Below, in pieces: positions 18,975-27,594 of a DNA stretch of 64,000 nt. The position numbers and the translations under genes are program-made. The notes under the pieces are model-generated. The model saw nothing but the letters and a program-made list of their open reading frames with translations, was not told the origin of the DNA and did no database searches. Position 1 is the stretch's first letter. Each line of letters starts with the position of its first letter. Source of the stretch: Myxococcales bacterium (GTDB lineage Bacteria > Myxococcota > B64-G9); assembly GCA_012798435.1 (NCBI GenBank), contig JAAZNF010000084.1:62001-126000 (forward strand), in the 5' to 3' direction.

Positions 18975-19097
18975 GGGCCGACAAGGTGAAAGGCCCCGAA
19001 AAACCTTTCACCGAAAAAGATCTCGGCAAGAGGGCAAGCCCCCTGTTCCCCCGAAGAATGCACCCGGGGTCAACTGCCGACCAGGAAGTGTTCGAGA

Positions 19098-19118
19098 AAC
19101 CAGGGGGCCTGTCCCCAT
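19098..19118. repeat. REP-like imperfect palindrome (aaaccagggggcctgtcccca)
   Basis: Contains GGGGGCCTGTCCCC in the intergenic region downstream of the 19225-20100 gene. Confidence 0.4.
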
Positions 19119-19224
19119 GGTAAATCTCATAATATCAGGTACATATAAGTACTTGCCCTGGTGGAAAGCTCCGGAAATTTACCTTGCCAGGAAGTGGATG
19201 TCGTCAGGGTCCGGGCGGGGATTC

Positions 19225-20100
19225 TCAGGGAGTTGGAGTGGGAGCCGAAGGACACACCACGGGCCGGACGCGCTCGACCCCGAGCACGTTGGGGATGGGC
19301 CACTGCCTTGCGTTGCTATCGTTCTCGAAGAACCCGGACTCGTAGCTTCCGCACAGATCGAGATCCAGGCCGCCGGCGTGGATCGACAGGCTGGCCTCGG
19401 GCCCGCCTTCCAGGTGCATGGCGCGCTGGATCCCGAGCGATGATGCCAGCAGCATCCGGTTCAGCTCCGGCATGGAGACCGGCGTGCGCGAGAACACAAG
19501 CAGGATGCGGCCCGCCTCGTCGTCGGCGAGCAGCACCTCGCTCCACTTGCGCCGGTTGTCCCTCCACACGCTCCGGCCCGGTCCCTTGATGAGGCGCAGG
19601 TTCTGCACCACGGTCCGGTACCCGTCCAGCCGCTCCCTGGCCCCCGGCGCGTCGAGGTCGAGCACCAGTGCTGGCGGATCCTTCCCGTCCAGCGGATCGA
19701 AGGCCAGCACCGACTGGTAGTCCTTCACCCAGCGCGCGCTGTTGGTGTGCTCGCCGTGACGCAAGAAGCCCGTGTGCTCCGCCTGGTTTTCGAGGTTGAA
19801 CATCCCCAGGTTGGTAGTCACCGCGAGGTCATGCTCCTCGGCCCAGCGGCCGGCCGTGCGTTTCTGGCCGTCGAGCTCCGAGGCCAGCACGGCGCGAAGC
19901 CGCGCCACACGCGGGTCGATGCGCACCACGTGCAGGTCGAAGGTGGTGCCCTTGCCTGGCGCCTCGAATTTCAGGCGGGTGTATTCGAGGCCGGGTTGGA
20001 GGACTCGCCACCCCGGTTGTGCTGGCGCGCTCGTTTGGGCAGCGCCCGGCGGCGGCCCGGTGAGTAGCAGAACCAGGACCATCGAAAACCTGAAAAGCAT
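19225..20100 (-). CDS. Secreted phosphodiester glycosidase (NAGPA-like) family protein
   Basis: 'TTNLGMFNLENQAEHTGFLRHGE', 'LGIQRAMHLEGGPEASLSIHAGG'; signal peptide. Confidence 0.8.
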   Translation of the reverse strand: MLFRFSMVLVLLLTGPPPGAAQTSAPAQPGWRVLQPGLEYTRLKFEAPGKGTTFDLHVVRIDPRVARLRAVLASELDGQKRTAGRWAEEHDLAVTTNLGMFNLENQAEHTGFLRHGEHTNSARWVKDYQSVLAFDPLDGKDPPALVLDLDAPGARERLDGYRTVVQNLRLIKGPGRSVWRDNRRKWSEVLLADDEAGRILLVFSRTPVSMPELNRMLLASSLGIQRAMHLEGGPEASLSIHAGGLDLDLCGSYESGFFENDSNARQWPIPNVLGVERVRPVVCPSAPTPTP

Positions 20101-20157
20101 GGTCGAAATTCAGGCTACCCGTGCGGTGGACCTTGTGCAAGTTGAAACTGGGTACCG

Positions 20158-20216
20158 AAACCGGGGTGAAACCGGGGTGCCTGGCACACCGAAACCGAAA
20201 CCGGGGTGCCTGGCAC
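20158..20216. repeat. REP-like direct repeats (aaaccggggtgcctggcac x2 plus a partial copy)
   Basis: 19-bp copies at 20169-20187 and 20198-20216; partial aaaccggggtg at 20158-20168; core GGTGCCTGGCACC is near-palindromic. Confidence 0.75.
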
Positions 20217-20380
20217 CGGATAACCGGTTGAAATTGAACCAGAAAAATCTTCCACCAAGAAAAAACTTCGACGAAACATTCGAGATAAAGCAGAGAATTC
20301 AGGAAAAGCGTTGTCGGGTGGCGCGACGTCACTATATTTCGCTGGTCGCGACCGGGTTGTTCCAGAACAGGAGGCGAGGT

Positions 20381-21424
20381 TTGAGGCGATGCGCAAGATG
20401 CCAGGGCGAGTGGTCGAACGGCATATGGCCGCGGCTTGGGTTGTGCTGCACGTTCGCGAAAGAGCCGGTTCATTTTCGCCGGACGACGGCTCGCTGGGCC
20501 GCCGGCCTTGCGCCAGCCGAGCGGCGCGAGTTCTTGCGAAGGATCGCTGCGGACAACGCCCGGGCCCTTGGGCTAGCCATCGACTGGTGCGCGGCCCACA
20601 ACGTCGGCGCTTTTCGCATCAACAGCGAGATTCTCCCCTTGGCGACCCATCCCCGGGTGGGCTACCGGCTCGATGATCTCGATCGCTCGGGTGAGATCCG
20701 GCGGACTTTCGTCGACGCCGGGAAAAAGGCGCGCGCGGCCGGCATGCGGCTTTCTTTCCACCCCGACCAGTTCGTCGTCCCGGGGTCGTTGCATGATGAC
20801 GTCGTGCATTCCTCGCTCGCGGAGCTGGAGCACCAGGCTTCTCTTGCCGAACTCGTCGGCGCCGAGGTGATCACCTTGCACGGCGGCGGCGCCCAAGGGG
20901 GAAAGATGGCAGCGCTCGAGCGGCTGCGACGCAACCTGGCTCTTCTCAGCCCGCGCGCCCGCGGCAGGATCGCGCTCGAAAACGATGACCGCGTCTACAC
21001 CGTCCATGACCTTCTCCCCCTTTGCCTCGCGGAGGGAATTCCCCTGGTGTACGACGTGCACCATCACCGCTGTCACCCGGACGGCCTGTCCGTCGAGGAG
21101 GCCACCGCGGCCTGCGCCCGTACCTGGCGCGGGCGCGAGCCCTGGGCCCACATCTCGTCGCCCTTGGGCGGCTGGCGCGGTCCCGACTCACGGCTGCACG
21201 CGGATTTCATCCGACCGTGCGACGTGCCCGCGAGCTGGGTGGGCCGGCGCATGACGGTCGACGTCGAAGCCAAGGCGAAAGAACTCGCCGTGTTGCGCCT
21301 GGCCCGCTGGCTGCGCTCGCCTTTTGAAAAGCGAAAAGACGGCGGGCTGTCCTGCCAACAAGGACGGGCCCGAAAAAAAACCAGTAGAAGACTGCTGCCA
21401 AGGAAAGGCGAAGAGAACGGCTGA
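20381..21424 (+). CDS. uvsE: UV-damage endonuclease UvsE/UvdE family
   Basis: 'RLGLCCTFAKEPVHFRRTT', 'FRINSEILPLATHP', 'RLSFHPDQFVV', 'LENDDRVYTVHDLLPLC', 'YDVHHHRCHP'; TTG start proposed 6 nt after AGGAGG. Confidence 0.88.
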   Translation: MRRCARCQGEWSNGIWPRLGLCCTFAKEPVHFRRTTARWAAGLAPAERREFLRRIAADNARALGLAIDWCAAHNVGAFRINSEILPLATHPRVGYRLDDLDRSGEIRRTFVDAGKKARAAGMRLSFHPDQFVVPGSLHDDVVHSSLAELEHQASLAELVGAEVITLHGGGAQGGKMAALERLRRNLALLSPRARGRIALENDDRVYTVHDLLPLCLAEGIPLVYDVHHHRCHPDGLSVEEATAACARTWRGREPWAHISSPLGGWRGPDSRLHADFIRPCDVPASWVGRRMTVDVEAKAKELAVLRLARWLRSPFEKRKDGGLSCQQGRARKKTSRRLLPRKGEENG

Positions 21425-21712
21425 CAGAAAAACCAGGAGACGTTGCTCGTCGACGATGATGTCTGGTCTTGATTCTTGGTGATGGTCTTTCTACTGGCAG
21501 CGCCTTTTCAGGGATTTTTTCAGCGATGCTTCTGTTCATTGCCTCCTCTTCGCCTTCGCCAGATTTCCTCCATGCTCAGCGGTTTTTTCTGGCGGGCTCC
21601 GGGGAGTAAGCGAACAAGCCTCCTCTTTCGCGCCATTTTTTGCCGACCTTGTTTGCATCGGGACGCTCATGCGCTAGGCTGGACTCACGGTCGATTCGAC
21701 AAGGAGACTCTC

Positions 21713-22288
21713 ATGAAGGTCGTCGCGTTCAATGGCAGCCCGCGGCCCGAAGGGAATACCGCGCTTTTGCTTCGCACGGTGCTCGAGGTGCTCTCTGGCC
21801 GCGGCATCGAGACCGAGCTCGTGCAAGTCGGCGGCCAGCAGGTCTGGGGCTGCCGGGCCTGCATGGCCTGCCGCAAGGCGCACAACCGGCGCTGCAGCAA
21901 CGATCGCGATGGACTCAACGGTTGGCTGGAGAAGATGTTCTCGGCCGACGGCGTGCTGCTGGGCTCGCCGACCTACTTCTCCGACTTGACGCCGGAGCTG
22001 AAGGCGCTGATCGATCGCGCCGGCTACGTGAGCCGCGCCAACGGTGACCTGCTCAGGCGCAAGGTCGGGGCGGCGGTGGTGGCGGTGCGCCGCGCCGGGG
22101 CGGTCCACGCCTTCGACTCCATCAACCACTTCTTCACCATCTCCCAGATGATCATCCCGGGCTCCAGCTACTGGAATATCGGTGTGGGGCGGGACGAGGG
22201 CGAGGTGCACGACGACGCCGAGGGGATGGACACCATGCGCACCCTGGGCGAAAACATGGCCTGGCTGCTCGCGAAGTTGCAGGGGTGA
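21713..22288 (+). CDS. Flavodoxin-like NADPH-dependent FMN reductase family protein
   Basis: '[20 protein letters not shown]', '[10 protein letters not shown]', '[26 protein letters not shown]'; RBS AAGGAG. Confidence 0.92.
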   Translation: MKVVAFNGSPRPEGNTALLLRTVLEVLSGRGIETELVQVGGQQVWGCRACMACRKAHNRRCSNDRDGLNGWLEKMFSADGVLLGSPTYFSDLTPELKALIDRAGYVSRANGDLLRRKVGAAVVAVRRAGAVHAFDSINHFFTISQMIIPGSSYWNIGVGRDEGEVHDDAEGMDTMRTLGENMAWLLAKLQG

Positions 22289-22377
22289 ACGGCCAGGGCC
22301 TGGCCCCCGCAGCCCGCACTCGCAGAGCCCGGCCCGCAAGGACCGAACGTCGCTGGCGACCCCGGTTCCGCCGTGGC

Positions 22378-23934
22378 TCAGGGGTTCTCTCTCTCCACTT
22401 TGGGCACGAACGCCCGGCAGGCCGCCCGCTTTTGGTTGTGCGCGCAATACTTGGTGATGACGTCCTGCGCCTGGATGCCATTGAAGGGGTAACGGTTGTT
22501 GGCGAACCAGGTGGGGCTGGCCTGGATGCCCAGCTGAGAACCGAGCTTGGCGTCCTCGCGGAGCAGGCGCTCCCCCTCGGCCCCGTCGGCGCAGGACGCC
22601 ACCGTGACCGAGTTCAGGCCTGCTTCCGTGGCGCAGGGTTCCCAGACAGGATCGCGGGGATTGCGCATCCGGCAGCTCGCGTAGGCCAGCGATTTTGCCG
22701 GGGTGTTCTTCTGCACGCAGGCCATGCGGCGGTCTTCGGCGAGTTCCTCGGGCCCATGGAGCGAGCGCATCTGCCCGTCATGATCCACGCTGACCACGAA
22801 GTGCAACCTGACTTCCCTGACGCCGGTGGCCTTCAATACCTCCGGCAGGGTCTCCATCGCCCTGGCGGCGAAGGGGCACTGGGACATGAGGAACAGCGAA
22901 AGCTCGCCGGGCTTCTCGGGGCGGCAAGATATCGAATTCCTACAGGTAGGATCCCGGCAGTCCGCTTTTCGGTCTCCGTTGTCGTCGATGCCGTTGTCGC
23001 AGATCTCGGCGGTGGGGTCGAACTTCGAGCCCATCGCCAGCACCCGGTAGTTCCCCTGCTCCTGGAGCCGGTCCTTGAAGGGAAAGGTCGACCCTTTGGC
23101 GAAGGCGTCCACGGACGCGTCCAGCACCACCGCCGGGAGCAGCGGCTTGCCGGCCGCGGTATGCAGCGCCTTGCCGTCCGGGTCGCCGTAGTCCAGCTCC
23201 GTCAGGTCCAGGTTCTCGAAGGTGCGCTCCAGCAAGGACCGCCAGTACCCAGCCCGGCAGTCGGCGCAGCGCCTGTCCGAGAGGATCACCGCGCGCACGC
23301 GGGGGATGGGCGCCAGATCCTGGCACTGCGGGGCCCGGGAGGCGCCGGCCCCGCAGATCTTGCGGAGCAGGCTGTCCCGGCTACGGTTGCCCTGGTACTG
23401 GACACCCCCGATGAACAAGGTCGGGGAGCCGCGCACCATGCGCGCCGACGACTCCCGGTAGGAGTCGCGCAGCAGGCGCCAGCCCTCGTCGCCGCCCGCG
23501 CAGTCGCGCACCGCCTTCACGTCCGCCCCGGCCGCCGTCGCACAGCTCTCCCAGCCCTCGGGGATGGCGCGCAGGTTCCTGCCCATGCAGCGCAGGAAGC
23601 TGGGCAGGGCGTGGCCGTGCAGCCGCTGCATGCAGATTTCCAGGAGGTTGCCAGCCACCTCGGTCTCACCGTGCATGGCCGACAGTTTCCCCTCGACCTC
23701 GCTTCCTACGAAGCCGACGCGGAAGTCGACATGATCCCTCAGGTCCTCCAGGAGCGGTCCCAACTCCTCCATGAGCTGGGCGCAGTACGGGCACTTGGAC
23801 ATCACGTAGAGCTCCACGCTCACCTTCGCGGTTGGCGGTGCCTCGACCGGCACTGAGGGTGTTTCCGCGAATGGGCCGGAGAGCACCCCTACCCAGAGTG
23901 TCAGGAGAACCGAGCCGAGGATCGGATTCAGCAT
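22378..23934 (-). CDS. Paralog of 16390-17949: secreted tandem GILT-like/thioredoxin-like/GILT-like protein
   Basis: 'ELYVMSKCPYCAQLM', 'MHGETEVAGNLLEICMQR', 'CDNGIDDNGDRKADCRDPTC', 'LFLMSQCPFAARAM'; high identity to the first copy throughout. Confidence 0.8.
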   Translation of the reverse strand: MLNPILGSVLLTLWVGVLSGPFAETPSVPVEAPPTAKVSVELYVMSKCPYCAQLMEELGPLLEDLRDHVDFRVGFVGSEVEGKLSAMHGETEVAGNLLEICMQRLHGHALPSFLRCMGRNLRAIPEGWESCATAAGADVKAVRDCAGGDEGWRLLRDSYRESSARMVRGSPTLFIGGVQYQGNRSRDSLLRKICGAGASRAPQCQDLAPIPRVRAVILSDRRCADCRAGYWRSLLERTFENLDLTELDYGDPDGKALHTAAGKPLLPAVVLDASVDAFAKGSTFPFKDRLQEQGNYRVLAMGSKFDPTAEICDNGIDDNGDRKADCRDPTCRNSISCRPEKPGELSLFLMSQCPFAARAMETLPEVLKATGVREVRLHFVVSVDHDGQMRSLHGPEELAEDRRMACVQKNTPAKSLAYASCRMRNPRDPVWEPCATEAGLNSVTVASCADGAEGERLLREDAKLGSQLGIQASPTWFANNRYPFNGIQAQDVITKYCAHNQKRAACRAFVPKVERENP

Positions 23935-24172
23935 AAGGGCTCCTTTCAGGAACAACTCGTGAGGGTAGTGGTCGGGCCGTTCCATTTCAAGTCGTGCCAC
24001 CTCATGGAAGATACTGGAGGAAAACGGTCCGAACCAGTCCGTTGCTTTTCTTTCACAAGGGGGGCTCGCCGTGGGCGGTGGTGCTTGTGCCCGCAGGACT
24101 CGTTGTGGTAGTAAAACGATATCCGCGTTGTATGGATTGGTTGGAGTGATTTCTCAGGCAGTGTCGAGGTGT

Positions 24173-24760
24173 ATGGCGGTGACGAAGACCGGTGACCAGC
24201 GTGTGCCGATGGCCAAGGGCTCGAACCTGCTTGGACTGCTATACGCCGTGGAGCAGAAGTTCGGTCCCGAGACGGTTCGGCGCATGACCGCCGATCTGCC
24301 GGAGGAGATGGCCCTGGCCGTACAGGACGGCCGCATGGTGGTCTCGGGCTGGTATCCGCTGGAGTGGTACAAGATTTTACACCGGAGGGCCCAGCAAGCC
24401 AGCGGTCAGGACAACCACCTGGCCTGGGAACTGGCCCACCTGTTTGTGCACCACCAGCTGGGTGGAATCTACCGGGCGTTGCTGAAGCTCCTCTCGCCCA
24501 ACTGGCTCTTCCGCTACCCCTCGATGATCTTCTCCCGCTACTTTTCCCAAGGCGCGCTGGCCATCCCCGAAAACCGGCCCGGCTACGTCCGCGGCGAATG
24601 GTCCGGGTGCGAGGGTTTCGACCACAATATATGGTTGGCCACCTTCGGTGGTTGCCAGGCCGCCTTGGAGCGCGCCGGCGCCAAGAAGGTCGAGATCCGC
24701 ATCGTATCGGGTGCGAACGACGGGGACGAGACGGCCGTGGCCGAGGGAACCTGGAGCTGA
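24173..24760 (+). CDS. Uncharacterised protein, weakly reminiscent of the myxobacterial TIGR02265/DUF2378 family
   Basis: ORF with coding-like composition, start uncertain (24071 alternative); 'YAVEQKFGPETVRRMTADLPEEM...GWYPLEWYKILHRRAQ'. Confidence 0.5.
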   Translation: MAVTKTGDQRVPMAKGSNLLGLLYAVEQKFGPETVRRMTADLPEEMALAVQDGRMVVSGWYPLEWYKILHRRAQQASGQDNHLAWELAHLFVHHQLGGIYRALLKLLSPNWLFRYPSMIFSRYFSQGALAIPENRPGYVRGEWSGCEGFDHNIWLATFGGCQAALERAGAKKVEIRIVSGANDGDETAVAEGTWS

Positions 24761-24989
24761 GGAAGGGAACCTAGCCCAGGCCCTTGGACTTGACGTTGTG
24801 CATGCGCGTCCATTCCCCGAGCGCGGCGCGCCGCCAGCCGGTGTTTTCAAATCCTCGAATCGGACCCCGGACGGGGGCGGGCAGGGTCCGGATGATTTGA
24901 GGACAATTCCTCTCTTTTGGGACTGGCGGCAAGGGGGGCGACGTGCTAGATTCCGGGTTGCGGGAGGGCGCCAGGAGGAAGGTCATCCC

Positions 24990-26042
24990 ATGGAGCGAAG
25001 ACGAAAACGCCGCGGCATCAACCGGCGGGACTTTTTGCGGCTCACGGGCGCCGGGGTGGCGGCGGCGGGGATCTCGGCCTGCCTGCCGCACACCGGCGGC
25101 GACTGGAGTAGCTGCGAGCCCACCGACGGCGGCGCGCCGCCCAGTCCGGCATCCGCCCGGGTGGTCGAGGTCCACCTGCCGGGCGTGGTCGAGGCGGGCT
25201 ACCAGATCCCCGACCGGGCGCGGGTGGCCCGGGCCATCGAGCGCGGGCTGCTCTCGCTCACCGGGGACGCTGACCTGGGTTCGGCCTGGTCGCGCATCCT
25301 GGGTGATTACCAGACCAACCAGGTGGTCGGCCTCAAGGTCAACTGCCTCAACAAGAAGGGTGTGCCCACCTCCATCCCGGTCATCGCCGGCCTGGTCTCG
25401 TCGCTGTCCGCCTCGGCGCTCATGCCCCCCGAGGATCTGCTGGTGTGGGATCGCCGGCAGGACGAGTTCGAGGTCAGCGCCACCAACCTCACCGCGGACG
25501 CGGTGGGCTGCCCGGTGCGGGCCACCGAGGGGAGCCAGGGCTCGCCAGGGTACGAGGAGGAGCCCGCCTGCCTGGTCGGGCGCAAGATGTACTGGTCGAA
25601 GATCCTGACGCGCGGCGTGCAGCACCTCCTCAACGTGGCGGTGCTGAAGAACCACACCGTCTCCGGCTTCACCGGGGTGCTCAAGAACCACTACGGCAGC
25701 TTCATCCGCCCGGGCGACTTCCACCGGGACGCGCTGCGCGCCATCCCCGAGCTGAACACCCTGCCCGCGATAACCAGCGTCTCCCGCCTGTGCGTCATCG
25801 ACGCGCTCATCGGCGTGAGCACCATGGACACCGACGGCCCGCCCGACTGCAAGCCGGAGCGCATCCTGCTATCGTTCGATCCGGTGGCGGTGGACAGCCG
25901 GGGCGTCGATCTGCGCGACGAGATCCTGCTCGCCAACCCCGAGGTGGGCCGCAAGGGCCCCCCCGCCCCGTACCTCGAGATCGCCGAGGGCCTGGGACTG
26001 GGAAGCCGGGCCTACCAGCTCGTATCCATCACCGTCGATTGA
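24990..26042 (+). CDS. DUF362 domain protein with Tat signal
   Basis: 'MERRRKRRGINRRDFLRLTGAGVAAAGISAC' Tat signal with lipobox-like Cys; 'VVGLKVNCLNKKGVPTS', 'NVAVLKNHTVSGFTGVLKNHYGSF'. Confidence 0.85.
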   Translation: MERRRKRRGINRRDFLRLTGAGVAAAGISACLPHTGGDWSSCEPTDGGAPPSPASARVVEVHLPGVVEAGYQIPDRARVARAIERGLLSLTGDADLGSAWSRILGDYQTNQVVGLKVNCLNKKGVPTSIPVIAGLVSSLSASALMPPEDLLVWDRRQDEFEVSATNLTADAVGCPVRATEGSQGSPGYEEEPACLVGRKMYWSKILTRGVQHLLNVAVLKNHTVSGFTGVLKNHYGSFIRPGDFHRDALRAIPELNTLPAITSVSRLCVIDALIGVSTMDTDGPPDCKPERILLSFDPVAVDSRGVDLRDEILLANPEVGRKGPPAPYLEIAEGLGLGSRAYQLVSITVD

Positions 26043-26167
26043 CGCGCCGCAACAAGAGACCGCTTTGCCGCTGCGGGATTGCTTGACTTCATGGTGGCCT
26101 TTGAATACCGTCTGCCCCGTTCACTGTGAACCAGTGACAAAATCATCCCTATACAGGAGGTCGATAC

Positions 26168-27508
26168 ATGTACAAGTCGGTCAGCGATTTCGTATCCTAC
26201 GTCAAGGCCAAGAACCCCAACGAGCCCGAGTTCCACCAGGCGGTCCAGGAGGTCATCCAGTCCATCTGGCCGGTGATCGAGCAGAACCCGAAGTACCAGG
26301 CCAACAACATCCTGGAGCGCATCGTGGAGCCCGAGCGGGTGATCCTGTTCCGGGTGCCCTGGGTCGACGACCAGGGGAACATCCGCGTGAACAAGGGCTA
26401 CCGGATCGAGATGAACAGCGCCATCGGCCCCTACAAGGGCGGGCTGCGCTTCCACCCCAGCGTCAACCTGGGCATCCTCAAGTTCCTGGCCTTCGAGCAG
26501 GTGTTCAAGAACTCGCTCACCACCCTGCCCATGGGCGGCGGCAAGGGCGGTAGCGACTTCGATCCCAAGGGCAAGAGCGACGGCGAGGTGATGCGCTTCT
26601 GCCAGAGCTTCATGCTGGAGCTGTGGCGCCACATCGGCGCGGACACCGACGTGCCAGCCGGCGACATCGGCGTGGGCGGGCGCGAGATCGGCTTCATGTT
26701 CGGCATGTACAAGAAGCTGCGCAACGAGTTCACCGGGGTGCTCACCGGCAAGGGCCTGGGTTGGGGCGGCTCGTTGATCCGGCCCGAGGCCACCGGCTAC
26801 GGCTGCACCTACTTCGCCGAGGAGATGCTGAAGACCCGCAAGGAGTCCTTCAAGGGCAAGACCGTGGCCATCTCCGGCTCGGGCAACGTGGCCCAGTACG
26901 CGGTGGAGAAGGTCAACCAGCTCGGCGGCAAGGTGGTGACGCTCTCCGACTCCAACGGCACCATCGTGGACAAGAACGGCATCGACCTCAACAAGCTCCA
27001 GTTCGTGCTCGAGCTCAAGAACAAGAAGCGCGGCCGCATCAAGGAGTACTGCGAAAAGTTCAAGGGCACCGAGTACCTGGAGGGCAAGCGGCCCTGGGGT
27101 GTGAAGTGCGAGGTGGCCCTGCCCTGCGCCACCCAGAACGAGATCAGCGCCGACGACGCCAAGACGCTGGTGAAGAACGGCTGCTTCTGCGTCTCCGAGG
27201 GCGCCAACATGCCCTCCGAGCCGGCCGCCGTCGACACCTTCCTCGAGCACAAGATCCTCTTCGCCCCGGGCAAGGCGGCCAACGCCGGCGGCGTGGCCAC
27301 CTCGGGCCTGGAGATGAGCCAGAACAGCATGCGCCTCTCCTGGAGCCGTGAAGAGGTCGATCAACGGCTGCACAACATCATGAAGAGCATCCACGAGGTG
27401 TGCGTGCGCTACGGCAAGGACGGAAACTTCGTCAACTACGTCAACGGCGCCAACATCGGTGGCTTCATCAAGGTGGCCGACGCCATGTGCGACCAGGGAG
27501 TGATCTGA
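26168..27508 (+). CDS. gdhA: NADP-specific glutamate dehydrogenase
   Basis: 'YKGGLRFHPSVNLGILKFLAFEQVFKNSLTTLPMGGGKGG', 'VPAGDIGVGGREIGFMFGMYK'. Confidence 0.98.
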   Translation: MYKSVSDFVSYVKAKNPNEPEFHQAVQEVIQSIWPVIEQNPKYQANNILERIVEPERVILFRVPWVDDQGNIRVNKGYRIEMNSAIGPYKGGLRFHPSVNLGILKFLAFEQVFKNSLTTLPMGGGKGGSDFDPKGKSDGEVMRFCQSFMLELWRHIGADTDVPAGDIGVGGREIGFMFGMYKKLRNEFTGVLTGKGLGWGGSLIRPEATGYGCTYFAEEMLKTRKESFKGKTVAISGSGNVAQYAVEKVNQLGGKVVTLSDSNGTIVDKNGIDLNKLQFVLELKNKKRGRIKEYCEKFKGTEYLEGKRPWGVKCEVALPCATQNEISADDAKTLVKNGCFCVSEGANMPSEPAAVDTFLEHKILFAPGKAANAGGVATSGLEMSQNSMRLSWSREEVDQRLHNIMKSIHEVCVRYGKDGNFVNYVNGANIGGFIKVADAMCDQGVI

Positions 27509-27528
27509 GGGCCATTGCGGCAGGACGC

Positions 27529-27558
27529 AAGGGGCGCGACCGAGCGCCCCTTTTTTTT
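27529..27558 (+). terminator. Rho-independent terminator downstream of gdhA
   Basis: aaggggcgc-gaccga-gcgcccctt stem-loop followed by T8. Confidence 0.9.
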
Positions 27559-27594
27559 ATTTTCCTTTAATCTCCGATCCGGGAAAATCCGCCC

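Noticed and set aside
17950-19029. N-terminal extension of the first GILT-like ORF (879 aa version)
   Set aside because: The extension is the wrong frame of the alpha/beta hydrolase gene; signal peptide and paralog alignment place the start at 17949
21381-21497. Imperfect inverted match ccagtagaa / ttctactgg downstream of uvsE
   Set aside because: Only ~9 bp perfect with long spacing and no flanking mobile gene; could be chance in an AT-richer region
24771-25724. 317-aa minus-strand ORF
   Set aside because: Antisense to the Tat-signal DUF362 gene; no recognisable domain
26012-27394. 460-aa minus-strand ORF opposite gdhA
   Set aside because: His/Leu/Gly-rich antisense artefact; gdhA on + is unambiguous
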